Virus record (IMG/VR): IMGVR_UViG_3300022752_000130 | Location: 1 to 44,006 of that record | Reading direction: 5' to 3' (one strand) | DNA length: 44,006 nucleotides | From: a virus | In this document: positions 9,011-18,971 of the stretch, piece after piece | Layout of the letters: each line of letters begins with the position of its first letter | How positions within the stretch are numbered: position 1 is the first letter of the stretch | Translations under genes and position numbers: made by a program | The notes under the pieces: model-generated | Seen by the model: the letters and a program-made list of their open reading frames with translations, nothing else | Database searches by the model: none | Told to the model about the DNA's origin: nothing

Positions 9011-11142
9011 TACGACCTCGTTCCAAGACGGATGCTATCTGGTGATACAATTGGCATCGATTGAGTTTTGGATAGTGAGATGCGAGAAGATCCAATCAAA
9101 GGGGTGTCGGCAATAGCAAATTTATCTTCATTATAAAGCGAAGCTATTAAAGTTACTTCTCCTTGATTTTCATTGATTGAAATCACTCGAAATTTCCTGA
9201 TGCCATCATTATCTTCTTGTAACACCCACGGAGCGCCTGATGTCGGCGCTGTAGACAATGCCGGGTTTATGCTAAGAACATTTGTCGCTCCAGGAGAATT
9301 GAGTACTGTACGGCTCTCCAGCGAGCCATTAGGAAGCATCACTGTCAGTGTATAAGATTTGTTTGTTAATAACGTAAAAGGAGAATCAATGGTAACGGCA
9401 ATTATGGTAGCATCAACAATTCTTCCCCCATAACGTTTTCCTCCTTTTATTGGATCAGCAATACCAATAATTTCTCCCGGTAAAACAAAAAAACCTTCTG
9501 TACCAGTTTTGAATGTTACAGTTTCTACATCTAATTGATCTGTCAATAAAATCCACCTTCCAATACGCTGTGCTTGTCCTTGTGATGTGGTTCCAAATGC
9601 TCTTACTTCTATTTCATGGTAACCATAACGATCAATTCCTTCACTATCTTCTACATATTCAATTTTGCTTTTATACATGTCGCTAGGATCATTCCAGCTA
9701 ACTAATGCTACAGTTTTTCTTGCTTTACGTGCAGTGCCCTCATAGGAAAATGGTGGTGATGTTACATTACCATTATCATCAACTTCTTGTATAACATTAG
9801 CAGGTGAAAATATTTTGCTAATAGATTTTGGTACATCTTGAATTGCAACAACAGAGCCTTCCGCAAAATATAACATGCCACGAAAAGCAGCAGCTAAACT
9901 ATTTAATACACTATAAGCTTCACCTCTATCTGTGATATAAGCATTAAAAGTAAATCTTGGTTCTAAACCGCCCTTGCCATCGCTAACCAGTTCGTCGCAA
10001 TATTGAGCAATAGGTAAAAGACCGTAGCGATCTACCTGGCTTTCAGCTATAAATTGTCCCGCACCATACCTGGTATTTGTTAATAAATCATAAAATACCC
10101 ATACTGGATTATTGCTCCATTCTGTCTTAAATGTACCATTCCAAATGCCTGAATACGTGCGGGCAATAGGATTATAATTTTGAGGGATTTTGATTTTTAT
10201 ACCTAACATATCAGCCCCTACTGTTGGCACTGATGAAAAATTTTCAGCGCCAATTTTTAATCCCAATAATGCAGTATTAGGATAACGGAATGATTGATTT
10301 ATAATTCCTACAATTGCCTTGAAATATAAATCATTACTTTCAGTGGTACTAACAGGATCGGCCATTGTGCGTTCTACACTTACTATCCATGGACCATTAC
10401 CGCTTAATGAATATTCGTATTCAAAATCAACTGGCCCTCTTGATTTACCACCAATTACTTTATTATCATTAACAATAACAGAACCACCATCAGCTTGAAT
10501 TTGAATATTAAAACTTACAAATCCTCCTTTTACATCGCCATTATCTTTGTTCACATAAAACAATGAACCAATGCCAACTCTTACTCGCACACGATTAAAT
10601 AAACTACTACTTGTAACTCTAAATACACGACCCGCAGCCCTTGTAAGTTTAATGTTTACACCTTGTTCTGTTCTTATATCATCAAAACCTGGCATTGGAT
10701 CTTGATTTTGTACTCCCACTCGATAATCAGCAACAATAGTATTTATACTGCTATTGGTATTATTTCTATCTAATCCTGGTATTGAATTAGAAATAGCAGA
10801 AATTAAACTTCCTTTACCTTGTGCCGTTGTTGGTGATCCTGTAAAAAATGCATTAATTGCAAAATTAGAACTGCCATCTCGATTTTTTAATGGTACGCCA
10901 TCCAAGAAAATACGAGTGAGTGGATCTACTCCTTCTTCAAAACCTTGCACCTCACCTTCAGATAATACGGCAACAAAACTAGCTTCCGATCTACTTCGTA
11001 AAGATTCTGGATCTTCTTGTGGTTTTCGCTGATTACTACCACCTTTTCCTTTGCCGCCTCCGCCTCCGCCTCCGCCTCCGCCTTTTCCTCCGCCAGCGCC
11101 GCTATAAATAATATTCTCTTCTGATGCTATTGGTAAAGTCAT
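9010..11142 (-). CDS. J: Tail tip / central fibre protein, lambda J-like, 710 aa
   Basis: Begins with a striking Gly/Lys-rich stretch (residues about 16-38), then the conserved N-terminal block SLRSRSEASFVAVLSEGEVQ typical of J-type proteins. Further J-like features are IFLDGVPL, VRVRVGI, NPVWVFYDLLTNTRYGAG and the ITDRGEAYSVLNSLAAAFRG.LYF block near residues 395-430. Lambda J is more than 1100 residues, so this copy lacks much of the receptor-binding C-terminus; a separate FN3-like gene follows. It forms the tip at the end of the tail tube and probably helps eject DNA. Start ATG 11142 abuts the stop of the I-like gene. Confidence 0.88.
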   Translation of the reverse strand: MTLPIASEENIIYSGAGGGKGGGGGGGGGGKGKGGSNQRKPQEDPESLRSRSEASFVAVLSEGEVQGFEEGVDPLTRIFLDGVPLKNRDGSSNFAINAFFTGSPTTAQGKGSLISAISNSIPGLDRNNTNSSINTIVADYRVGVQNQDPMPGFDDIRTEQGVNIKLTRAAGRVFRVTSSSLFNRVRVRVGIGSLFYVNKDNGDVKGGFVSFNIQIQADGGSVIVNDNKVIGGKSRGPVDFEYEYSLSGNGPWIVSVERTMADPVSTTESNDLYFKAIVGIINQSFRYPNTALLGLKIGAENFSSVPTVGADMLGIKIKIPQNYNPIARTYSGIWNGTFKTEWSNNPVWVFYDLLTNTRYGAGQFIAESQVDRYGLLPIAQYCDELVSDGKGGLEPRFTFNAYITDRGEAYSVLNSLAAAFRGMLYFAEGSVVAIQDVPKSISKIFSPANVIQEVDDNGNVTSPPFSYEGTARKARKTVALVSWNDPSDMYKSKIEYVEDSEGIDRYGYHEIEVRAFGTTSQGQAQRIGRWILLTDQLDVETVTFKTGTEGFFVLPGEIIGIADPIKGGKRYGGRIVDATIIAVTIDSPFTLLTNKSYTLTVMLPNGSLESRTVLNSPGATNVLSINPALSTAPTSGAPWVLQEDNDGIRKFRVISINENQGEVTLIASLYNEDKFAIADTPLIGSSRISLSKTQSMPIVSPDSIRLGTRS

Positions 11143-11744
11143 TAAACTGCTACTTGTTGAGTAGAAAGAGAAGAACTAATAATCAATGGGCTTTGAGCTA
11201 AAAATCTACCATAAAGCAATGGTATTGGCGCACCTTGAGATGTTAATTCTGTCGCACGATCAAATAAAAAACTATCCTTACGTTCGGCATCGTTTTTTGG
11301 TGTTTCTACCGGTGGCGTAAGTAATGATGCGATACCAGTAAGAACTAATCCCACACCAAAATTAAATAACAAACTTCCCACACCAATTGGTGTCGCACCC
11401 AAAGTACCAATAGCAGCAGCGCCTATGAAAGGAGTAAAAGCCAATGCAACTAATGCCACACCTATCAAAATCCTTCCCACAGTGCCCCCACCGCTAATGA
11501 TTGGTGCAATTACAAGACGGTTACAATTCATCAACACATTAGAATAATCCATGCCGTCTGAATTATCATTTATAAGTTTAAATCCAATTCCATGTTCATG
11601 AGCTTCAACCATATATTGCTTGAATCCATCTAATTGATTACATAAAGCAGATATCACGTCTTTAGGGGAATTAGCCATAAATTCATAGCTGCGACCAAAT
11701 TTTCGTCCTAGTTCTCCTAGTAGTTTTACTTTGATTAATTGCAT
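11142..11744 (-). CDS. I: Tail assembly protein I-like, 200 aa
   Basis: The N-terminal 90 residues have a ubiquitin-like beta-grasp pattern (IKVKLLGELGRKFG...VISALCNQL.GF), known for lambda I-type tail assembly proteins. A hydrophobic glycine-rich hairpin follows (about 95-150, with GRILIGVALVALAFTPFIG and a second segment ending GIASLLTPP). Near the C-terminus is APIPLLYGRFL, a motif regularly seen before J. The gene order L-K-I-J is lambda-like. The start overlaps K by 10 nt. Likely needed to assemble the tail tip and not necessarily kept in the virion. Confidence 0.85.
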   Translation of the reverse strand: MQLIKVKLLGELGRKFGRSYEFMANSPKDVISALCNQLDGFKQYMVEAHEHGIGFKLINDNSDGMDYSNVLMNCNRLVIAPIISGGGTVGRILIGVALVALAFTPFIGAAAIGTLGATPIGVGSLLFNFGVGLVLTGIASLLTPPVETPKNDAERKDSFLFDRATELTSQGAPIPLLYGRFLAQSPLIISSSLSTQQVAV

Positions 11745-12454
11745 AATAAATCCTTGTGCCTCAATATTCTATTTGTTACTTTAGCCCAGTAGCCTCCATA
11801 AACATTCTGTTCTGAGACGCGGCCCATTAAATGCTGGTAAAAAATATTGGATGTTGGCGACACAATAAAACCAGCGTGATTTGGAAATGAAGCTTGCAAT
11901 TGCATTAATAGCATATCGCCTTTTTTCATGGGACCATCGCAATCAATGAATCCTTGTTGCTCTACATTTTTTTCAAACATCCGCCATTCTGGATTTCTCC
12001 ATTCGCCTTCTTCGCCACGATCAAAATCATCTAACATAATATTAAATTCTCTACAATAAAAATCTTTCATTAATGCATAACAATCATAAATACCATATTG
12101 CCATGGTCGGCCAAGGTACGGAGCATTTCCTGAAGGATCAATTTCCACCCATTGATTTGCACCAGTACAATATAAAATCCAAGGTAGTTTACTTTGCTTA
12201 CATGCTGCAATATCATGACTACTAAAACTATCTAATGAATTTGGATGGGAATGGAATATTGCTTGAATGTCACCTTTATCTGATGCTTTTGCATAATCTT
12301 TTGCATCAATAGCAAAATAATTCAATGGTAAAGAATGTACATTATTGCATGGTAAATACTCATTATTGACAACTAAACCACACGCTTCTTCAGGAAAACA
12401 TTGCATAGCATGAATTTTCATGGTTGCGTATAAAGCGGAAAATTGTTCAATCAT
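11735..12454 (-). CDS. K: Tail tip peptidase K-like: JAMM plus NlpC/P60 domains, 239 aa
   Basis: Two peptidase domains are visible. Residues about 1-105 are a JAMM/Mov34 metallopeptidase: Glu22/23, then HSHPNSLDSFSSHD, which matches HxH-x7-S-x2-D exactly (His68, His70, Ser78, Asp81). Residues about 118-230 are an NlpC/P60 cysteine peptidase with Cys125 in YGIYDCYALMKDFYC, His193 in NHAGFIV and His208 as a candidate third residue. Both active sites look intact. The family sits at the tail tip and is thought to cut peptidoglycan or process tip proteins. It overlaps L by 4 nt and I by 10 nt. Confidence 0.92.
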   Translation of the reverse strand: MIEQFSALYATMKIHAMQCFPEEACGLVVNNEYLPCNNVHSLPLNYFAIDAKDYAKASDKGDIQAIFHSHPNSLDSFSSHDIAACKQSKLPWILYCTGANQWVEIDPSGNAPYLGRPWQYGIYDCYALMKDFYCREFNIMLDDFDRGEEGEWRNPEWRMFEKNVEQQGFIDCDGPMKKGDMLLMQLQASFPNHAGFIVSPTSNIFYQHLMGRVSEQNVYGGYWAKVTNRILRHKDLLCN

Positions 12455-13599
12455 CGTACTAAATTAGCTCCAGGGAAAGCACCAAAAGGTAATGATTCAT
12501 GTGGAAATCTCAACTGACAACTCTTCAATCGTTTACCACAAACATCTAAATTAAATACTGGATCATTCGCTGGTAATGCAGTCATAGCATTATTTAAGCT
12601 TACGATAGAAGCATTATAGGCGGCAAGTGCTGCAGCAAGATTAGCATTAGCAGTTGCTAAATTAGCTGTTGCAGCAGAACATGCGGCTGCATCTAGTCCC
12701 CATTCTTCAATTTCATAATATGTAATATTACTGGAGTCATCATATTGTCGCTGCGTACCTTGTCTATATTCCAGCCCCAAGTAAACTGTTGCTCCTGCCC
12801 AAATTGCAGTTATTACGCCATCATTAGCATTGCTGCTAACATAATAATCCAAAAATCCACTTCTATCATATTCATTGCTTAACAAAGAATAAGGAGCACA
12901 AGCAATTACTTCAGCTTCTCTTGCTTTATTTCTAACAGAAGAAGCATTTTGATATTCAACATATCGTTGTTGTGATAATGTGTAAGCATTGAATACTGCT
13001 ACCGCTTCGGCGCTAGATCCCAAAGAAGTAATGCGTTCATCATTTCTTTCAAATATTGGTGGGCCAACATAGCCGCATTCACTACTACGATATTTCCATA
13101 AACAATGATTTTGCGTAATAACACGACGAGGTAATTGCAACCCCTCTAAATCCATTACACTACCAAGTTGCCAGGAAATCACTAATGCAGATTCTTCTAA
13201 CTTACGTTCAATATAAAAAATATCAATGGGAAATTCTTGTGTTATATCAGCAGATGGTTCACCATCTAAATATTTGGCAAATGTGCGTCGTCTTGTAACT
13301 TTACTTCCTACTAAATCATTATAATCGTTTATTGCGGCACTAAATGTGCCTAAAATATTTGCAACTGTTAAAGAAGGTTGTGCAATTTGCCCAGTTGTAT
13401 TACGTTCATAGCCCATTGATAAAATTGGTAATGCTTCGTAAGTATTACCTTTCCATATAATGGCAGAAGAATCTGGTTTCAATTGATTTGTGAAATAATA
13501 AATATCATTGATATCTCCCGTTATAGGAGATAAATCAATGTCATACATTTCCACGATGGCATCATGCCATCCTTTTTGAACGTCAATTTCTAGGGTCAT
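12451..13599 (-). CDS. L: Minor tail protein L-like, 382 aa
   Basis: The N-terminal two-thirds fit the lambda L family (tail tip hub): VEMYDIDLSPITGD, GRNTTGQ-type strand, and FYIERKLEESALVISWQLGS. Four conserved-position cysteines are present: two in NHCLWKYRSSECGY (about residues 165-175) and two in DVCGKRLKSCQLRF (about 353-361). In lambda-like L proteins such cysteines hold an iron-sulfur cluster. A helical insertion rich in Ala, Asn and Leu lies between them (about 300-345). It overlaps M upstream by 17 nt and K downstream by 4 nt. Confidence 0.85.
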   Translation of the reverse strand: MTLEIDVQKGWHDAIVEMYDIDLSPITGDINDIYYFTNQLKPDSSAIIWKGNTYEALPILSMGYERNTTGQIAQPSLTVANILGTFSAAINDYNDLVGSKVTRRRTFAKYLDGEPSADITQEFPIDIFYIERKLEESALVISWQLGSVMDLEGLQLPRRVITQNHCLWKYRSSECGYVGPPIFERNDERITSLGSSAEAVAVFNAYTLSQQRYVEYQNASSVRNKAREAEVIACAPYSLLSNEYDRSGFLDYYVSSNANDGVITAIWAGATVYLGLEYRQGTQRQYDDSSNITYYEIEEWGLDAAACSAATANLATANANLAAALAAYNASIVSLNNAMTALPANDPVFNLDVCGKRLKSCQLRFPHESLPFGAFPGANLVR

Positions 13600-13936
13600 A
13601 AATCTGCTCTACAGTAAAAGAAAATTTGTTGCTATTGGGACCAAGACTAGACCATTGCCATTGGTTTGGTGATAAACGATATTTATACAAATGGTCATCC
13701 ATGAAGAATTGCGAATAGAAAAAATCGCCTTTTAATGAAATTAACTGTGCATCTAATGCAATTGCGATGGTATCAGCAATTGGTACTGTATCGATTTGGT
13801 ATTTCCTGATTTCATTATTTATACCATCAGGAGCTATTTGTGCATAGCCATCACCAAATTTTGTTTCTTTTGTGCGTACACCACGCACAACTGTGAGACC
13901 GTATTCACAAGGTAAAGCCAATGTTGGTTGGGGCAT
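13583..13936 (-). CDS. M: Minor tail protein M-like, 117 aa
   Basis: Short beta-rich protein with the family pattern YG..V.RGVRTKETKFGDGYAQIAPDGI, then KGDFFYSQFFMDD and a terminal FTVEQIYDPRN. Its length is close to lambda M (about 109 aa), and it lies between the tape measure and L as in lambda. It forms part of the distal tail ring beside L. The ATG at 13936 follows the tape measure stop by 2 nt. Confidence 0.85.
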   Translation of the reverse strand: MPQPTLALPCEYGLTVVRGVRTKETKFGDGYAQIAPDGINNEIRKYQIDTVPIADTIAIALDAQLISLKGDFFYSQFFMDDHLYKYRLSPNQWQWSSLGPNSNKFSFTVEQIYDPRN

Positions 13937-13938
13937 GA

Positions 13939-16900
13939 TTAACGTCTCCCAGCTAGAATGCCACCTGGTCTTAGTTCAGTCACAATCACTTGTTTTACAG
14001 CTCCTTCAATTTTACGTCCTAAGTCTACAGAATTAGAACCATTTATATTGCTTGAGCTTTGCCCATCAGAATTTACATTGACCACAATATTGCTATTAAT
14101 ATTATTCGTAGCAGCCGCATCACCAAGTTCCACAGGAACGCTCTTACCATTGGGCAGTGGAATGATAGCTTCGTTATAACGACCTTCGCCTACAAGGCCC
14201 AACGTAGGGCCTGTGACCATGCCGCCATCGGCAAAACGTTGCACACCAAAACCACCCATGCTAACGGGCTGAAAACCCGCCCCACCTGTAAACGAAGGTA
14301 AAGAAGATGTGGCGCTCATAGCACCACCGTAACTACCAGCAGCCCCTTGCCCACCAGGACCGCCCAAAGCAAAGCCTTCGCCAGCAGCAGCGCGAGGAGC
14401 GAACATGTTAAATATGCTCATAAGCCCTTGTATTGCTTGTATTTCAATCCATTTTGAAATTATTCTGCTGCCCATATCCAAGAAATAATTTCCAACACTT
14501 TGGAACAAAGAAGCCATAGATTCTTTGACCGTCTTACTGCCGTTAATCATATCTTTAAACGAACTACCAAATGCTTCTCCTATGGATTTAGCGCCACCAA
14601 TTGCCATTGAAGACGCACTACTCATTTCCATTAATTCTCTTTTTGCTTCATTCACTTGTTTTGCTAATTTAACCATTGGCGATTCAATGGCTAGCGCAGC
14701 AGTTCTTTCTAGTTGCTCATTAAATAATCTTTGATTCTCCGGAATACCAGCAATAGCAAGATTATATGCTGCGGTTTGCTCTGTTAAGAATTTTATTTGC
14801 TCCCTGTCTTCTACAGTCGTAATTTTTTTGCCTTTTAATTTTGTTAATTCCTCGTTGTTTTTAGCTATTTTTTCATTTAATATTTGCAAGTTATATGCAT
14901 TTTCTTTGACTGCTTTATATTTTTGTACTTCCATATCAACAATTTCCTTAGAAGCGCCTTTTAGTTCAAGATTATTGCGCATTTCAAGCAGGTCATTTTC
15001 TAATTTTTGCTCTTTTACGGGAAAAATAGAATCTATATTTTGCTGCACTAAAGTAATTGTTTGTTGAAGAGCAAGATTATTTGCATTTCTAATTGTTAGT
15101 AATTTTTCTGCTGCACGATTTTGCGCATTTTGTTGCTCTACTGCTAGTTGACCTTCAACTTTGTCTCCACGCCGTTGCATTGCAAAAGCACCTGGCCTTG
15201 TAGCAGGTCCGACCGAACTAGATTTTGAGCTAGGGTCTAAATGCATAAGCTGGCTGCCTCCCTGCATTGTGCCAGTAACACCAGCAGCACCACCTAAATT
15301 GCCAACATTTGACAATGGCACAGGGACAAAAGTGCCTTTAGGTACAAAAATATCTATAGCGCCTGCGCCGCTGGCGTATTGTTTGTGAGCAGCAATGCCT
15401 CGTCCTACTAAATCAGCAATTTGACCGTCTGACATTGAACGATTAAATTTAGCGCCGCTGCTCAATTCTGGCGTTACTCCTTGTTGCAACAATGACTTAA
15501 CAAGGGCTATTGAATCACTTTTAAGCGCACCTCGATCCATGTTTTGAACATGACCATGTACAAATCCAGGAGCATTAAAGGTTCGCCCGGTATCTCCAAA
15601 TTTTGCAGATCCTGGAGCCCCACTGACTGCCGCTGCTTTTACAGTTGCTGATCTTAAATCTTGAACAGCTTTAACTGCATCTAATTCTGCTTTCCTAATG
15701 CTATCAATACGACGATTTTCAATTGCTTTTAAATCTTGCTGGAATTTCTTTTGACGAGCTTCAATGGAATCAAGCCCTGAAATTTCACGCTCAAAATAGC
15801 TATCTTGCAATGCTCTCTTGTGATCATATTCAGCATCGCTCATTCTTAATCGACTTTCAAAACTGCTTTGATCAAGAGCAACTTGACGGTTTGCTGCTTC
15901 TTGCGCTAGCTGATCTTGCCTATTTGCAAGTTTATCTCGCTCCCTTGCTTCTCTTTCAGCCGCTTTACCATCATCCTCGCCTTCAAGTTTAATTTTTTTA
16001 ATTTCTTCCTCGTCTTTTACTTGTTTAGTTTTTGCTTCATTTAATGCTTTCTGACTTTGCACTATACGTGTTTGAGTTTCCAAGTAACCTTTTTGAGCAG
16101 CTTGAATGTTTGCATCAAGTACACCCACCATTGAAACTTGTACTGTCAAATTTTGAGATAAATTGCCAGGTCCACCTTCTTGGAAGAAACCCATATTCGA
16201 AGTAAGCCCAAGAGCATCTAATTCTTCTTTTTGTTGCTTGCTAATACTTTTCTTTCCTTTTTTTATTTCCTCTAATAACGCTTTTGCGTTTTTTATTCTT
16301 TTTGCCATTACTTTTTCTTCTGCCAATGTGGTCGTTAGCCCTGACACATCACTAGCTTTACCTGCTTGCTTAACAGAATCCGCAAATTGCAACATTTTTT
16401 GCTTTGCGTCATCTGCTTTAATCCCAGCCATCATTAATTTTTCAATCAACATTCCCAAGCCCAACAAAGCCACTCCTATAACGGTGGTAGCAAATGCAGT
16501 TTTGATTATTCCAGAAAGAAGCCTAATTTTAACTCCTGTCGCAGCAGCCGTTAGACCTAGCCCATATGTTGCGGCTTTAAATGAGCCGAGAGTGCTCATG
16601 CCTCTAAGCTGCGATGCTGTAAATGCTACAAAAGCAGGAACTGCCGCAAGTAAATTTCTTATTAATGGAATGAGTGCGCTTAGATTAAGAGCTTGAATAG
16701 CAATGGTAAGGGGAAGTACAGCTAGATAAACTCGCGCTAAATATCCAACAAATGGATTACCTGCAATTTGCAATAAAATTGAACCCAATGATAGGGCAAT
16801 CTTTCCAAAGCTTTGCAATAATGGCAAAATTTGTGCAATATTATTTCGTATTCCTTCGAAAGATGGTTTGAGGTTATTTAATTGCTGAGCAAAAGCGTTG

Positions 16901-18939
16901 CCGCCTGCTGTTTGAGCTGCTTGTCCCGTGAAGAAAGCATTAAAACCATCGGTAAGAGTTTTGATGCCGCTTGTCATGGGCATGACGACAGCGTTTAAAA
17001 ATCCAACAGCTACAGGTTCAAATGCCTCATAGAAAAGTTTTAAAGAATTTTGCATTCTATTAATCGAACCTTGGAACGTTTTTGCAGCCCCTTCAGCTCC
17101 AGGCCCAAATTCTTCGCGCATTCCTATACCCACATTTGTGAGCAAAGTTTTCATTGCTTCGCCTTTATATGCGCCGTCTTCTAATGCTTTGGAGAACTTA
17201 GTAATTGCTTCTGGTCCTTTAAAGCCAGCAGCTTCAGCAAATATTGCCATTGCACCAGGCAAGACATCACCCAATTGTCCTTTAAGTTCCTCGCTCATAA
17301 TCTGGCCCTTACTAGCCATTTGAGCGAATGCATAATTAACGCGATCAACTTTATCTGCGCTCATTCCAAAGGTAGCAGCGGCTTGACTTATCCCTAGAAA
17401 CAAGTCACGAATTTCATTACCACCAAAACCAGCGGGTTGCATTGAAGCATAAAGTTTAGTAAAACCATCACGAGCGGATTGCAATGGAATATTATATTTA
17501 TCTACAACATCAAGAATGAATTGAGATGATTGACCAGCTTCTTGTGCAGACGGAGAAATAGCCTTCAATGTATTCCTAAAAGTCTGTAATTGTCCTACTG
17601 CCTCTCCAACTTTAGAAGGAAAATCCGTAAGAAAAGCCAATGCTTTATAAGCAGAACCAAATAATAGAACTTGTTTTGTTGCAAATGCAAATTCAGTACC
17701 TAATGCCTCCACGACACCTGATGCAGGGAGTTTAGGCATTGCAAATTGCATTCCACCGAAAGCACCGCCACCGCGAGGAGGAACTCCTCCGCCTCCGCCT
17801 CCACCTGCAGTGCCACCACCGCTAACAGGCATTCCACCGCTAGCTTGCTGAATTTGCGTGGCTCTTTGAGAGAAACCACGGAAATTCCCTGGAGTTCCAA
17901 GTGACGGTTGAATTTGCGCAGCATCCCTAGAAAATTGCAAAAAACTATTTGGAGCAGCAGCAATAGGTTCTCCACGAACACGCGAAACCATTCTTGGTTC
18001 ATATCCTGAATATCCGAATTTACCTCTGTCTCCCTTAGCCCAAGGGGCTTTGGACTCCATAGGTAGCGGACCAATAGGAGCTGTATAGGCACGATTGCCT
18101 AAAAGTTGTTGACGCAATCTCCCTGTACTAGGACCAACACCAGCTCCACTTATATCTTTGATTTTGGCAAACTCTAATTTTAATAAAGCAACAATTTTTC
18201 TAACTTCTGAAATTGATTTATTCTTGAAATCTTTTAATCCATTTAAAAAACCAAGCTCAAGACCATCAACGCTAAATTCACCAATTTGCCTAAATACTTT
18301 TGATGGAGATGCAATACCAAGTGCGTCTTTGATACCACGAACACCTTTCTCACCTACCTTGGCAGCAACTTGCCCGATTTTTGATGAAGAATCTTTTAAT
18401 CCAGCAGCAAAACCATTAATTGCTTCTTGCCCACTATTAGTAAAACCTTGAATAATTGATTTTTTATATTCATCTGTTGATGCTTTAGCAAGATTTCCTA
18501 TCTCGCCGACAGACATCCCAGCAAGTACCATTGCTTTGCGAGCGCTTTGTAATTGCGACCTGCTTAAGCCTTCTAATGCTTGAGAGCCCCTAACACCTCC
18601 TGAAACAGCTCGTCCTATCTCGGCAGTTCCACCAGAAGGTGATTTACCAACTTCTACATATTTAACTTTAATTTCAATGGGAGTAGCAGTTGCTCTACGT
18701 AGTGTTGCTAAACTTTTGTTTAATATGCCAATTCTTTCTCTTGCCGCAACAAGTTGACTGTCATTAATTGTTATGACAGGTTTAATTTTTTCTAAATTTT
18801 TTAATTGTTTTCTAAAATCCGTCGAATCTATTGATAACTTAACACCAAAATAATGCGCACCTGCTTCTGCCGTTAACTTATTTAACTGTGCGCGAAATCC
18901 TGCTAAATTTAGCGTTACGTCAAGTTTTAATTCAGCCAT
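13939..18939 (-). CDS. Tape measure protein, 1666 aa
   Basis: The longest gene in the window; length sets tail length (by the usual rule of roughly 1.5 angstrom per residue, a tail near 250 nm). The N-terminus has an IASPSKVFRQIGEFSVDGL motif (about 215-235). Residues about 410-650 match the conserved tape-measure core (SAYKALAFLTDFPSKVGEAV through EELKGQLGDVLPGAMAIF). Hydrophobic stretches at about 730-840 could be membrane-interacting segments. Charged coiled-coil sequence runs about 935-1080. Residues about 1120-1250 hold a possible degenerate peptidase-like module (HGHVQ, LMHLD). I start at ATG 18939; TTG 18948 is also possible. Confidence 0.93.
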   Translation of the reverse strand: MAELKLDVTLNLAGFRAQLNKLTAEAGAHYFGVKLSIDSTDFRKQLKNLEKIKPVITINDSQLVAARERIGILNKSLATLRRATATPIEIKVKYVEVGKSPSGGTAEIGRAVSGGVRGSQALEGLSRSQLQSARKAMVLAGMSVGEIGNLAKASTDEYKKSIIQGFTNSGQEAINGFAAGLKDSSSKIGQVAAKVGEKGVRGIKDALGIASPSKVFRQIGEFSVDGLELGFLNGLKDFKNKSISEVRKIVALLKLEFAKIKDISGAGVGPSTGRLRQQLLGNRAYTAPIGPLPMESKAPWAKGDRGKFGYSGYEPRMVSRVRGEPIAAAPNSFLQFSRDAAQIQPSLGTPGNFRGFSQRATQIQQASGGMPVSGGGTAGGGGGGGVPPRGGGAFGGMQFAMPKLPASGVVEALGTEFAFATKQVLLFGSAYKALAFLTDFPSKVGEAVGQLQTFRNTLKAISPSAQEAGQSSQFILDVVDKYNIPLQSARDGFTKLYASMQPAGFGGNEIRDLFLGISQAAATFGMSADKVDRVNYAFAQMASKGQIMSEELKGQLGDVLPGAMAIFAEAAGFKGPEAITKFSKALEDGAYKGEAMKTLLTNVGIGMREEFGPGAEGAAKTFQGSINRMQNSLKLFYEAFEPVAVGFLNAVVMPMTSGIKTLTDGFNAFFTGQAAQTAGGNAFAQQLNNLKPSFEGIRNNIAQILPLLQSFGKIALSLGSILLQIAGNPFVGYLARVYLAVLPLTIAIQALNLSALIPLIRNLLAAVPAFVAFTASQLRGMSTLGSFKAATYGLGLTAAATGVKIRLLSGIIKTAFATTVIGVALLGLGMLIEKLMMAGIKADDAKQKMLQFADSVKQAGKASDVSGLTTTLAEEKVMAKRIKNAKALLEEIKKGKKSISKQQKEELDALGLTSNMGFFQEGGPGNLSQNLTVQVSMVGVLDANIQAAQKGYLETQTRIVQSQKALNEAKTKQVKDEEEIKKIKLEGEDDGKAAEREARERDKLANRQDQLAQEAANRQVALDQSSFESRLRMSDAEYDHKRALQDSYFEREISGLDSIEARQKKFQQDLKAIENRRIDSIRKAELDAVKAVQDLRSATVKAAAVSGAPGSAKFGDTGRTFNAPGFVHGHVQNMDRGALKSDSIALVKSLLQQGVTPELSSGAKFNRSMSDGQIADLVGRGIAAHKQYASGAGAIDIFVPKGTFVPVPLSNVGNLGGAAGVTGTMQGGSQLMHLDPSSKSSSVGPATRPGAFAMQRRGDKVEGQLAVEQQNAQNRAAEKLLTIRNANNLALQQTITLVQQNIDSIFPVKEQKLENDLLEMRNNLELKGASKEIVDMEVQKYKAVKENAYNLQILNEKIAKNNEELTKLKGKKITTVEDREQIKFLTEQTAAYNLAIAGIPENQRLFNEQLERTAALAIESPMVKLAKQVNEAKRELMEMSSASSMAIGGAKSIGEAFGSSFKDMINGSKTVKESMASLFQSVGNYFLDMGSRIISKWIEIQAIQGLMSIFNMFAPRAAAGEGFALGGPGGQGAAGSYGGAMSATSSLPSFTGGAGFQPVSMGGFGVQRFADGGMVTGPTLGLVGEGRYNEAIIPLPNGKSVPVELGDAAATNNINSNIVVNVNSDGQSSSNINGSNSVDLGRKIEGAVKQVIVTELRPGGILAGRR

Positions 18940-18971
18940 ATTCGACAATAGCCCTATTATTCATAATATAG

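Noticed and set aside
16163-16696. 177-residue plus-strand frame inside the tape measure
   Set aside because: Antisense shadow of a strongly supported gene; hydrophobic composition arises from the reverse complement.
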